DNA from: Ignavibacteriales bacterium
GTDB taxonomy: Bacteria > Bacteroidota > Ignavibacteria > Ignavibacteriales > Ignavibacteriaceae
Assembly (NCBI GenBank): GCA_027347125.1
Contig: DAIERC010000397.1
Coordinates: 1 to 6,357, forward strand
Direction of reading: 5' to 3'
DNA length: 6,357 nucleotides
Shown here: piece by piece, positions 1-6,357 of the stretch
Position numbering within the stretch: the stretch's first letter is position 1
Layout of the letters: each line of letters begins with the position of its first letter
Notes under the pieces: generated by a model
Told to the model about the DNA's origin: nothing
Database searches by the model: none
The model's input: only the letters and a program-made list of their open reading frames with translations
Made by a program: the position numbers and the translations under genes

Positions 1-1
1 C

Positions 2-115
2 CCAGGTGCCCAAATGCAGCAGCCTCTTGCTATTGCCGTTATAGGAGGATTTTCTTTATCGAGCTTGCTTTTGCTTTTTATACTTCCGGTGTTGATAGCG
101 AAGTATAAAAAATAA
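2..115 (+). CDS. RND efflux transporter, C-terminal fragment (5' part outside window)
   Basis: The frame is open from the left edge and ends at TAA 113-115, giving 37 residues. It begins GAQMQQPLAIAVIGG, continues through a hydrophobic helix (SLSSLLLLFILPVLIA), and ends in a short basic tail, KYKK. The G-x-Q-x-Q-x-PLA-x-x-VIGG stretch followed by a helix ending in 'LPVL' is the usual last transmembrane segment (TM12) of RND inner-membrane pumps. It most resembles the CzcA/CusA-type heavy-metal branch, where 'PLA..VIGG' is common. AcrB-type drug pumps differ at these positions. The full protein would be about 1,000 residues or more, would sit in the inner membrane, and would export substrate using the proton gradient together with a periplasmic adaptor and an outer-membrane channel. 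The substrate cannot be judged from this fragment. It lies 119 bp upstream of the next gene and need not share its transcript. Confidence 0.78.
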   Translation, partial: PGAQMQQPLAIAVIGGFSLSSLLLLFILPVLIAKYKK

Positions 116-221
116 AAATCGTATTTATTTTTAGTCATTTCCTTTCAGCCACCAACTCTTTCGATGACTTGTCCATATTTTTTAGCTATTTTTATCAAGT
201 AATTATCATAAGATATTTCTT

Positions 222-227
222 AAAGGA
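222..227 (+). promoter_or_regulatory. Shine-Dalgarno site that fixes the start of the thiamine-binding protein
   Basis: AAAGGA lies seven bases before the ATG at 235. It is the clearest ribosome binding site in the window. It supports starting the gene at 235 rather than at the in-frame TTG at 169, because the 22 extra residues from 169 (MSIFFSYFYQ...) do not resemble the family, whose members begin at the first beta strand (MEVILDF here). Confidence 0.6.
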
Positions 228-234
228 TTATGAG

Positions 235-534
235 ATGGAAGTAATATTGGATTTTTGTGTTGTTCCAATTGGCGTTGGTGTTTCGGTTTCTAAATATGTA
301 GCCGAGTGTCAAAAGATTTTAGAAAAGAGCGGCTTGAATTATAAAATGCATGCCTACGGAACAAACGTAGAAGGCGACTGGGATAAAGTTTTTGCTGCCG
401 TTAAAGAATGTCATGAAACAATTCATAAGAAAGGCGCACCGAGAATTTCTACTACAATAAGAGTAGGAACACGAAATGATCGAAATCAAACTATGGATGA
501 CAAAATAAAAAGCGTTGAAGAAAAGTTGAAATGA
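235..534 (+). CDS. MTH1187/UPF0045-family thiamine-binding protein
   Basis: This is a 99-residue cytoplasmic protein of the MTH1187/YqgV family (Pfam Thiamine_BP, formerly DUF77). These proteins have a ferredoxin-like fold and form oligomers; some members have been shown to bind thiamine or a similar ligand, but the cellular role is unsettled. Visible family marks are a first strand running into P-I-G (residues 11-13), a conserved 'S-x-S-K-Y-V-A' helix start at 17-23, G42-T43 followed by E46-G47 (the 'GT..EG' motif), a histidine helix at 60-64, 'KGAPR' at 66-70, and the last strand ending R80-N81-D82. The length matches the usual 95-105 residues. The start at 235 has a good Shine-Dalgarno sequence. 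The stop overlaps the start of the membrane protein by four bases (ATGA), so the two are probably translationally coupled. I saw no TPP riboswitch upstream, so control by thiamine is not indicated. The family assignment is firm; the ligand is inferred. Confidence 0.88.
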   Translation: MEVILDFCVVPIGVGVSVSKYVAECQKILEKSGLNYKMHAYGTNVEGDWDKVFAAVKECHETIHKKGAPRISTTIRVGTRNDRNQTMDDKIKSVEEKLK

Positions 535-1397
535 AAAAATTTCCGTTATATGGATGGCTGGGAATATTACTTGTTATAGTGTTCTGGTATTTGAATTGGT
601 CACTGCAAGGCTTAAGGACACAATGGGGATTCTTTTTCCTATGGTTCGGATACGCACTTACCGTAGACGGCATTGTAGCTAAAAGGAAAGGCAGTTCATT
701 AATACAAAGAAGCGTGAAGAAATATTTTCTCTTGTTTCTAATATCTTCGCCGGCGTGGTGGCTGTTTGAGCTGTTAAATGTTTTTACCAACAACTGGCGT
801 TACATGGGGTGCGAATATTTTACCGGCATGCAATATTTCTTACTAGCATCGTTAAGTTTTTCAACTGTTATGCCGTCGGTTTTCGGAACAGCGGAACTGA
901 TTTCAACATTTAAATGGGCAAAAGGAATAATTGTAAAAAAATCATTCAGGATAAACCGGTCATCAATAAAAAAATATTTTATAGCCGGGTGGATAATATT
1001 ACTGCTAATTATAATACTACCGGAATATTTTTATTACATGGTCTGGATAGCTTTGTTTTTTATTATTGACCCGGTTAATTATTGGCTCGGTAATAAAAGC
1101 TTAATGAGATACGCCGAAGCAGGCGACTGGTACCCGTTTTTAGCTCTTGCTGCCGGAAGCCTTATCTGCGGCCTCTTCTGGGAGATGTGGAATTATTATT
1201 CGTATCCCAAATGGATTTATAATCTGCCGTTTTTAAATTTCGCGCACATCTTTGAAATGCCGGTGCTGGGATATATTGGCTATATTCCATTTTCATTCGA
1301 ACTTTTTGCAATTTATAATTTGGTTACATCAACAAAAGCAGTTAGGAATGAAGGATTTATTTTGGAAATCAATAATGATCAAAATAAACACGGATAA
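531..1397 (+). CDS. uncharacterised polytopic membrane protein, about 8 helices
   Basis: The 288-residue product is one I cannot place in a named family. By eye it has eight hydrophobic segments, near residues 8-24, 32-50, 64-84, 101-118, 149-167, 168-186, 200-217 and 243-265. It has no cleavable signal peptide and only a short soluble loop (about 120-147). It is rich in Trp and Tyr. Polar or acidic residues sit at membrane ends in motif-like settings: W-x-F-E-L-L-N at 77-83 followed by N-N-W at 87-89, D180-P-V-N-Y-W, F-W-E-M-W-N-Y-Y at 216-223, and F-E-M-P-V-L-G-Y at 241-248 followed by P-F-x-F-E-L ending at 258. Repeated Glu and Asn of this kind look like an active or ligand site within the bilayer, but that is inference. 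The ATG overlaps the preceding stop (ATGA), and polB follows six bases after its TAA, so it is the middle gene of an apparent operon. A transporter or a membrane-bound enzyme are both possible. It lacks ATPase motifs and does not look like YkoE-type thiamine permease components. Confidence 0.85.
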   Translation: MKKFPLYGWLGILLVIVFWYLNWSLQGLRTQWGFFFLWFGYALTVDGIVAKRKGSSLIQRSVKKYFLLFLISSPAWWLFELLNVFTNNWRYMGCEYFTGMQYFLLASLSFSTVMPSVFGTAELISTFKWAKGIIVKKSFRINRSSIKKYFIAGWIILLLIIILPEYFYYMVWIALFFIIDPVNYWLGNKSLMRYAEAGDWYPFLALAAGSLICGLFWEMWNYYSYPKWIYNLPFLNFAHIFEMPVLGYIGYIPFSFELFAIYNLVTSTKAVRNEGFILEINNDQNKHG

Positions 1398-1403
1398 GAA
1401 AAT

Positions 1404-3716
1404 TTGATATCGGAAAATATTTACATATTAACCGGCGAGTGGCAGGATGCAAACGGCAAAAACATCCTATCTTTATGGGGTATATCTGAAGAGAGAGAAA
1501 CATTTAGAATTATTATCGACAATGTAAAACCTGTTTTCTTCATCGAACGAAAAATTGAAATTGAAATTATTTTAAGGAATTATAAACGAAAGGAAGTAAA
1601 TCTTAAATCGTTTAGCGGGGACGATGTTGACGCTCTTTACTTCAATACTCAAAAGGAATTAAGAGATGCGGCGCAAATATTAGAAGATAATTATATTCAT
1701 ACATACGAATCGGATGTTGACCCGGTAAGAAGATATTTGATGGAAAGATTTATCAATGTTCAAATGAATGTAAATGGCGAAGCCGTCCGGAGGGGAAACA
1801 TTTCAGTTATAAAAAATCCTGTAATAAAGCCTGCGGTGGTTACCCCTAAATTTTCGGTTCTATCGATAGATATAGAAACCGGGACAAGGAGCGATACACT
1901 TTATTCTATCGCTGCGCATGTAAAATCCGTCAAGGATGAGATTAAAAAAGTTTTCATGCTGGGCGAACTTAAACAGAAAAGAAAACCTAAATATTTGGAA
2001 ATACTATTATCGGAAAAAGAATTACTTTCCGCTTTTATAAAATGGTTTAATGAAGTTGATCCCGATATAATTATCGGCTGGCATGTTATCGGATTTGATT
2101 TAATGTTTCTGGAAAGAAAATGCCAGGAAATAGGAGTGGCTTTTGACATCGCGCGGGGAAATGGAAGGGTAGCACTTAAAACCAGAAAATCGGGAAGCTA
2201 TTTTGCGTCGGTATCGGGGCGGATAATTATTGACGGCCCTCCGGCATTGCGAACAGCTTTTTATTCGTTTGAAGATTATAAACTTGAAACGGTGGCGCAG
2301 GAACTTCTTGGCACCGGTAAAACAATTACGCCGGAGCAAAATAAAATAAAAGAGATTGAAAGATTGTTCAAAGATGAGAAGATAAAACTTGCCGAATATA
2401 ATTTAAACGACGCAATTTTAGTATCTGATATTTTTGAGAAGACGGGAATAATTGAACAAAGCGTGAAGCGCGCCCAGCTGTCAGGTTTGTTTATGGATCA
2501 GCTGGGAATGATGACGGCAGCATTCGATCATTTTCTGCTTCCCAGAATTCACCGCTCCGGCTTTGTCGCTCCTAACACAAAAGATTTGCAGGAGTCAGAT
2601 CATCTTGCGGGCGGATATGTAATTGATCCGAAGCCCGGAATTTATGATGATGTAATTGTACTTGATTTTAAAAGCCTGTACCCGTCAATTATTATGACGT
2701 TTAAGATAGACCCTTTATCTAGGCTAAGGAACGACAGAGACACGATAGAAACACCTGCAGGCTACCGGTTTTCATCTACTCAAAATTATCTGCCTGAATT
2801 TATTGAAACTCTTATGCTGCAAAGAAGCGAAGCAAAGAAGAATAAAGATAAGTATCTTTCGCAAGCCATAAAAATATTAATGAACAGCTTTTACGGTGTA
2901 ATGGGCTCTTACGGCTGCAGGTTCTTTCATCCCGATCTTCCATCGGCTATTACAAGCACTGGACAGCGGCTTCTGCTGGGAAGCAAAGAGTTTTTGGAGA
3001 AAGACGGATACGAAGTGCTTTACGGCGACACAGACTCGTTATTTGTAAAATTGAAAATTGAAGACGCAGGTTTTTCAAAAAATAAAGGACAGTTAATTGC
3101 AGATAGGCTTAATGATTATTGGAAGAAAGAACTTAAGAAAAAATATAATGTTGAATCGCATCTGGAAATAGAGTACGAGAAATATTATAAAAAATTTGTG
3201 CTTACTCCTTCGCGCGGCAGCGAGATGGGAGCCAAGAAAAGGTACGCCGGCTTGCTGGTGTTAACTGAAAAGGAACAACTGGATTTTGTCGGGATGGAAT
3301 CGGTTCGATCGGATTGGACAAAATTGGCAAAAGATTTCCAGGTGGAATTGTACGATAGAATTTTCCATGATAAGGAAGTTGATGATTGGTTACGGGATGT
3401 TGTAAAGGGTATAAAGAAAGGCGAATACAACAACAAACTTGTTTATAAAAAAAGGCTTCGTAAAAGTATAGAGACTTATACTAAAAATGTTCCACCGCAA
3501 GTTAAAGCAGCGATGTTACTTGGTACTAATTCCGGGTCCATTCAATACATAATTACCAAGCGCGGGCCGATTCCCATCGAACTTGACCACAGCGATATCG
3601 ACTACCAGCATTACATCGACAAACAGATAAAACCGATAGCGGACTCGGTATTGGTTCTACTAGGCAAATCATTCGAGACAATTGTAGGAACCGTACAATT
3701 TAATATGTTCGAGTAA
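1404..3716 (+). CDS. polB: DNA polymerase II, family B, with 3'-5' exonuclease
   Basis: The complete 770-residue protein is collinear with E. coli Pol II (783). It should copy DNA across or near lesions and proofread. The exonuclease domain is about 150-350. Exo I has D156 and E158 (SIDIETG). Exo II is G-W-H-V-I-G-F-D with catalytic D232, but His227 stands where E. coli has Asn. Exo III has Y332 and D336. The linker motif GGYV is at 403-406. The polymerase domain holds motif A (D421, SLYPS 424-428), motif B (K490 to Y497-G498), motif C (YGDTDS 540-545; D542, D544) and KKRY 611-614. The C-terminus QFNMF (765-769) resembles the sliding-clamp peptide QLGLF of E. coli Pol II. No ATG exists before residue 112. 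The TTG at 1404 is chosen because 'IYILTGEW' then aligns with the E. coli N-terminus ('FILTRHW'), with a weak GGA nine bases upstream. The gene sits six bases after the membrane protein. No E. coli-type LexA box is visible upstream of the operon. Confidence 0.97.
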   Translation: MISENIYILTGEWQDANGKNILSLWGISEERETFRIIIDNVKPVFFIERKIEIEIILRNYKRKEVNLKSFSGDDVDALYFNTQKELRDAAQILEDNYIHTYESDVDPVRRYLMERFINVQMNVNGEAVRRGNISVIKNPVIKPAVVTPKFSVLSIDIETGTRSDTLYSIAAHVKSVKDEIKKVFMLGELKQKRKPKYLEILLSEKELLSAFIKWFNEVDPDIIIGWHVIGFDLMFLERKCQEIGVAFDIARGNGRVALKTRKSGSYFASVSGRIIIDGPPALRTAFYSFEDYKLETVAQELLGTGKTITPEQNKIKEIERLFKDEKIKLAEYNLNDAILVSDIFEKTGIIEQSVKRAQLSGLFMDQLGMMTAAFDHFLLPRIHRSGFVAPNTKDLQESDHLAGGYVIDPKPGIYDDVIVLDFKSLYPSIIMTFKIDPLSRLRNDRDTIETPAGYRFSSTQNYLPEFIETLMLQRSEAKKNKDKYLSQAIKILMNSFYGVMGSYGCRFFHPDLPSAITSTGQRLLLGSKEFLEKDGYEVLYGDTDSLFVKLKIEDAGFSKNKGQLIADRLNDYWKKELKKKYNVESHLEIEYEKYYKKFVLTPSRGSEMGAKKRYAGLLVLTEKEQLDFVGMESVRSDWTKLAKDFQVELYDRIFHDKEVDDWLRDVVKGIKKGEYNNKLVYKKRLRKSIETYTKNVPPQVKAAMLLGTNSGSIQYIITKRGPIPIELDHSDIDYQHYIDKQIKPIADSVLVLLGKSFETIVGTVQFNMFE

Positions 3717-3742
3717 TATTTTAACTACATGTTCTATGCCGT

Positions 3743-5725
3743 TTATTTCTTTTCTTCCTTTTTCTCCGTGCCCGAAGTCCATATATTATTTTCGGTATCA
3801 ACATCGGGAAGCATTTTTTGCGGATCAATAATTATAGAATCTATCATGCTGGTAGAATTAAATTTAAAACTCCATTCACCTGTTTTTGTCCAGATTTCAA
3901 CCGGCAAATTAACTTCCCCCGATTTACCGTTTTGCTCTTTAATTAAAACCGTAACAGGCATTGCCATCTTATCCCGGTTTTCAATAGTTATTATTGAGCC
4001 TTTGGCCGGGTCTCCCTTTACATACTTAACTGTTTTTACAGCTTGATCCAATTTCCAATCCTCGAAAAACCATTCCTTCCAGAACCAGTTTAAATCTTCA
4101 CCTGAAGCGCTGTTCATCGTTCTAAAAAAATCTTTGGGTGAAGGATGTTTGTAAGCCCAGCGATTAATATAAGTTTTAAAAGCATAGTCAAATCTGTCGT
4201 GTCCCAAAATGTATTCTCTTAAAATATATAAACCGATTGCCGGTTTAAAATATGCAAGGTAACCTAATTCCATCTCGTTAAACCCGTCCGGATAAGTGTA
4301 AATAGGTTTTTTAAAATCTTGATTCAGGAAAAAAGGCATAGCCCTGCCGCTGTTAATATAAGATTTGTATTTGCCGTGCTTATAATTTCGGGAGGAATAC
4401 GTATTTATGAATGTATTGAAACCCTCATCCATCCAGGCGTTTTCACGCTCATCGGAGCCTACAATCATCGGGAACCATGTGTGCCCGAACTCGTGGGTTG
4501 TTACTAACCACAGCTCCGGTCCCTTTGCTTTCCAACCGCAGAAAACAATTCCGGGGTATTCCATTCCGCCTACAGTACCGGCAACATTAACCGCTACCGG
4601 GTACGGATATTCATACCACATACTTGAATTAGTTTCCAAAGTGCTTTTTACAAATTCGGTTGCTTTTCCCCAGGCGGAATCACCGGCCACTTCAACAGGA
4701 TAAACCGACATACCTAAAACTTTTTTCCCATCAGGAAGATTGATATTTGCCGCGTCCCAAACAAAGGCATCGGAACAAGCCCAAGATACATCACGGGAGT
4801 TTTCCATTTTAAAATGCCATGTTAAATCTCCATTTGAAAAAGGACGCATTTTAGAATTATTAACTTCATCAGGCTTTATTATGTAGATTGTGCTGTCGCT
4901 TTTTTTTGCGTTATTCAGTCTCGCAATTTCTTCATTTGTAAGCACGTCTTCCGGATTTTGAAGCAAGCCGGAGCCGACTACAATTTGATTCGAAGGCACG
5001 GTTATGTAATAATCAAAATTACCATACTCCAGGTAGAACTCTCCTGTTCCCAAATAGGGAAGAGTATTCCAGCCGATTATGTCGTCATAAACTTCCATTC
5101 GCGGATACCACTGGGCTATTTCGTATATCGTGCCGTTCTTGGTATTTAAATAACCCATTCTACCTGCGCCCCTGCCTGGAATGTTAAAATTATAATTTAT
5201 TTCTATTGTAACGGAACTTTTTTTAGGTTCCATTTGTGAAGGTAGAATAATCTGCATCCTGGTATCGGAAACCATGTAATTGGCTTTTACTTTTTCCCCG
5301 TTCTGTTCAACATAAACAGATTGCAGGTTATATCCATCCGTAAATGATTTTTCAGATCCGTGCCTGCCGCCTACAGGCGATGTTAATGAGCCCCTTGAAT
5401 CTTTTTTAAAAATATTTTGATCCAGTTGAAGCCAGAGGTACGAAAGATAATCCGGGCTGTTGTTTTTATATTTTATAATAACAGTGCCCGTAATTTTTTT
5501 CTCTGCGGTATCAAGTTTGGCTTTGATAATATAGTTTGCGATGTTTTGCCAGTAATCCGGGCCGGGCATACCGTCGCCGCTTCTGTAAACCGTTCCGGGG
5601 GAATTCAAAAATGTCGGATCGAACACTGCCCCGGGATTATACTCGTTTTTATTTTGGGCTAAAATAAAAGTAGATATTCCTAATAATGCATACAGCATGA
5701 AAACAGCGGGGAATATTTTTTTCAT
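3743..5725 (-). CDS. secreted M1-family zinc metallopeptidase (complete paralogue)
   Basis: The 660-residue product begins with a signal peptide (MKK, hydrophobic core 4-22, likely cleavage after A23 in FILA-Q), so it should act outside the inner membrane. An N-terminal beta domain (about 55-250) carries the 'NNSPDYLSYLWLQLDQN' type segment (88-104) common in Bacteroidota-type M1 enzymes. The catalytic domain shows GGMEY at 386-390 (substrate-binding 'GxMEN' motif, with Tyr for Asn), the zinc motif HEFGH at 411-415, the third zinc ligand E434 exactly 18 residues after it, and a probable catalytic Tyr492 in AYFK. A C-terminal beta region ends 'LPDVDTENNIW' and a Lys/Glu-rich tail. The expected reaction is removal of N-terminal residues from peptides; specificity is unknown. 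It lies 37 bp downstream of a paralogue on the same strand and convergent to polB (26-bp gap, no terminator hairpin seen). The ATG at 5725 has only a weak GGA ten bases upstream. Confidence 0.95.
   Translation of the reverse strand: MKKIFPAVFMLYALLGISTFILAQNKNEYNPGAVFDPTFLNSPGTVYRSGDGMPGPDYWQNIANYIIKAKLDTAEKKITGTVIIKYKNNSPDYLSYLWLQLDQNIFKKDSRGSLTSPVGGRHGSEKSFTDGYNLQSVYVEQNGEKVKANYMVSDTRMQIILPSQMEPKKSSVTIEINYNFNIPGRGAGRMGYLNTKNGTIYEIAQWYPRMEVYDDIIGWNTLPYLGTGEFYLEYGNFDYYITVPSNQIVVGSGLLQNPEDVLTNEEIARLNNAKKSDSTIYIIKPDEVNNSKMRPFSNGDLTWHFKMENSRDVSWACSDAFVWDAANINLPDGKKVLGMSVYPVEVAGDSAWGKATEFVKSTLETNSSMWYEYPYPVAVNVAGTVGGMEYPGIVFCGWKAKGPELWLVTTHEFGHTWFPMIVGSDERENAWMDEGFNTFINTYSSRNYKHGKYKSYINSGRAMPFFLNQDFKKPIYTYPDGFNEMELGYLAYFKPAIGLYILREYILGHDRFDYAFKTYINRWAYKHPSPKDFFRTMNSASGEDLNWFWKEWFFEDWKLDQAVKTVKYVKGDPAKGSIITIENRDKMAMPVTVLIKEQNGKSGEVNLPVEIWTKTGEWSFKFNSTSMIDSIIIDPQKMLPDVDTENNIWTSGTEKKEEKK
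3767..4261 (-). repeat. tandem gene duplication, copy 1 (3' third of complete M1 gene)
   Basis: This stretch encodes residues 489-653 of the complete peptidase and matches copy 2 at a constant offset of 2,008 bp with no gaps. Short exact matches are visible, for example TTCATCGTTCTAAAAAAATC at 4113-4132 and again near 6121. Many third codon positions differ, so this looks like an old duplication rather than a recent one. Confidence 0.85.
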
Positions 5726-5762
5726 AAATTTTTAATCCGTGTATTTTAAAAATGTTTAACAG

Positions 5763-6357
5763 TTATTTATTTTTTGTTCCCGACGTCCAGATGTTGTTCT
5801 TTCTGTCTACATCGGGGAAACTTTCATCCGGATCTATTATAACCGAATCGATTAAACTTGTTGAATTATATTTAAAAGACCATTCACCCGATTTCTCCCA
5901 GATTTCGACCGGCAGATTTATGCGCCCGGTTTTACCGTTAGACTCCTTTACGAGTATTGTTACCGGCATAACCATTTTGTCGTTGTTTTCAATTGTTATA
6001 ATGGCGCCTTTAGATGTATCACCCTCAACATATTTTACGTCTTTCACCGATTGATCCAATGTCCAGGTTTTTACAAACCATTCTTTCCAGAACCAATTTA
6101 AATCTTCGCCTGCAGCGTCGTTCATCGTTCTAAAAAAATCGGAAGGGGAAGGATGTTTATAAGCCCAACGGTTAATATATGTCTTGAAGGCATAATCGAA
6201 TCTTTGATGTCCGAGAATATTTTCTCTGAGCATAACAAGGCCGAGGGCGGTTTTATAGTACTCCAGAGGATGAACGTATTTATAAGGCAGATTGTCGGCG
6301 TACGTCATAATGGATGGAACACCGGGATCAGTTAATAAAGGAATAATTTCCTGTGCC
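5763..6357 (-). CDS. M1-family metallopeptidase paralogue, C-terminal part (N-terminus beyond right edge)
   Basis: The frame is open to the right edge and ends at the TAA covering 5765-5763, giving 197 residues. These match residues 460-656 of the neighbouring complete peptidase without gaps. Identity over the 165 residues from 'PLEYYK' to the common 'WTSGT' is 124 by hand count, about 75%. The probable catalytic tyrosine (EYYK) is present. The zinc motif and the signal peptide would lie outside the window, so activity cannot be judged here. The Met at 6308 is internal, because the frame and the similarity ('IMTY' against 'IYTY') continue upstream of it. The protein ends in a short KNK tail rather than the charged tail of its partner. 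It is the upstream gene of the pair, and with only 37 bp between them the two are probably co-transcribed. From the alignment, a whole protein of about 650 residues is expected. Confidence 0.93.
   Translation of the reverse strand, partial: AQEIIPLLTDPGVPSIMTYADNLPYKYVHPLEYYKTALGLVMLRENILGHQRFDYAFKTYINRWAYKHPSPSDFFRTMNDAAGEDLNWFWKEWFVKTWTLDQSVKDVKYVEGDTSKGAIITIENNDKMVMPVTILVKESNGKTGRINLPVEIWEKSGEWSFKYNSTSLIDSVIIDPDESFPDVDRKNNIWTSGTKNK
5775..6269 (-). repeat. tandem gene duplication, copy 2 (3' third of truncated M1 gene)
   Basis: This is the counterpart of copy 1, in the same orientation and 2,008 bp away, which fits duplication of a whole gene plus a short spacer. The best-conserved block codes for the RFDYAFKTYINRWAYKHPSP stretch, identical in both proteins. 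The least conserved part is near the 'DPDESFPDVD' end. Confidence 0.85.

Noticed and set aside
108..132. Nine-base perfect inverted repeat (AAAAATAAA / TTTATTTTT) at the end of the RND gene, a possible terminator
   Set aside because: The stem is entirely A/T, overlaps the stop codon and would be weak. Such matches are expected by chance in AT-rich DNA.
169..234. In-frame TTG extension giving 22 extra residues before the thiamine-binding protein
   Set aside because: The extra residues are unlike the family's N-terminus, the ATG at 235 has a good AAAGGA site, and the length from 235 (99 residues) is the family norm.
116..234. TPP riboswitch, LexA box or clear sigma-70 promoter before the thiamine-binding gene
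   Set aside because: The gap has no CTGAGA-type core, no CTG-N10-CAG and no GAAC/GTTC pair. TTGTCC at 169 has no good -10 box at the right distance. TATC-ATAA-GATA at 204-215 is too short to call an operator.
3717..3742. Bidirectional terminator between polB and the convergent peptidase gene
   Set aside because: The 26-bp gap has no stem with useful length or G/C content. Termination must be elsewhere or factor-dependent.
3729..6054. Two similar plus-strand open frames (3729-4046 and 5752-6054) that look like a small paralogous gene pair
   Set aside because: Both are exact antisense shadows of the C-termini of the two M1 peptidases. Their resemblance simply reflects the duplication.
6306..6308. 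ATG at 6308 as the true start of a short 181-residue protein
   Set aside because: The frame stays open to the window edge, and the 16 upstream residues align without gaps to residues 460-475 of the complete peptidase.

Overview
This is an AT-rich bacterial window with one left-to-right gene group and one right-to-left gene group meeting tail to tail near position 3,730. The gene content suggests a member of the Bacteroidota/Chlorobiota/Ignavibacteriota lineage. It has secreted M1 peptidases of the type ending in 'PDVD..NN.W', a CusA/CzcA-like RND pump end, a bacterial DNA polymerase II, and mostly weak Shine-Dalgarno sequences. This placement is inferred from protein style only and is tentative.

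Layout on the + strand: (1) the last 37 residues of an RND efflux transporter (2-115); (2) a 119-bp gap with no convincing promoter or riboswitch; (3) a three-gene, tightly packed group made of a 99-residue MTH1187/UPF0045-type thiamine-binding protein (235-534), an unrecognised membrane protein of about eight helices (531-1397, sharing ATGA with the previous stop), and a complete family B DNA polymerase II, polB (1404-3716, TTG start, 6-bp gap). Layout on the - strand: (4) a complete secreted M1-family zinc metallopeptidase (5725-3743); (5) directly upstream of it, the C-terminal 197 residues of a tandem paralogue (5763 to the right edge), about 75% identical over the shared 165 residues by hand count.

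How the genes work together: Pol II is a proofreading, translesion and repair polymerase. It has all catalytic motifs and a C-terminal clamp-binding peptide, but its Exo II motif carries His where E. coli Pol II has Asn. The thiamine-binding protein and the membrane protein have no obvious link to DNA synthesis, so the three genes may share only a transcript. The two M1 peptidases look like a duplicated pair serving extracytoplasmic peptide degradation. I did not find an unmistakable new system. The points most worth a second look are the uncharacterised membrane protein and its coupling to its neighbours, the Exo II substitution, and the tandem peptidase pair.
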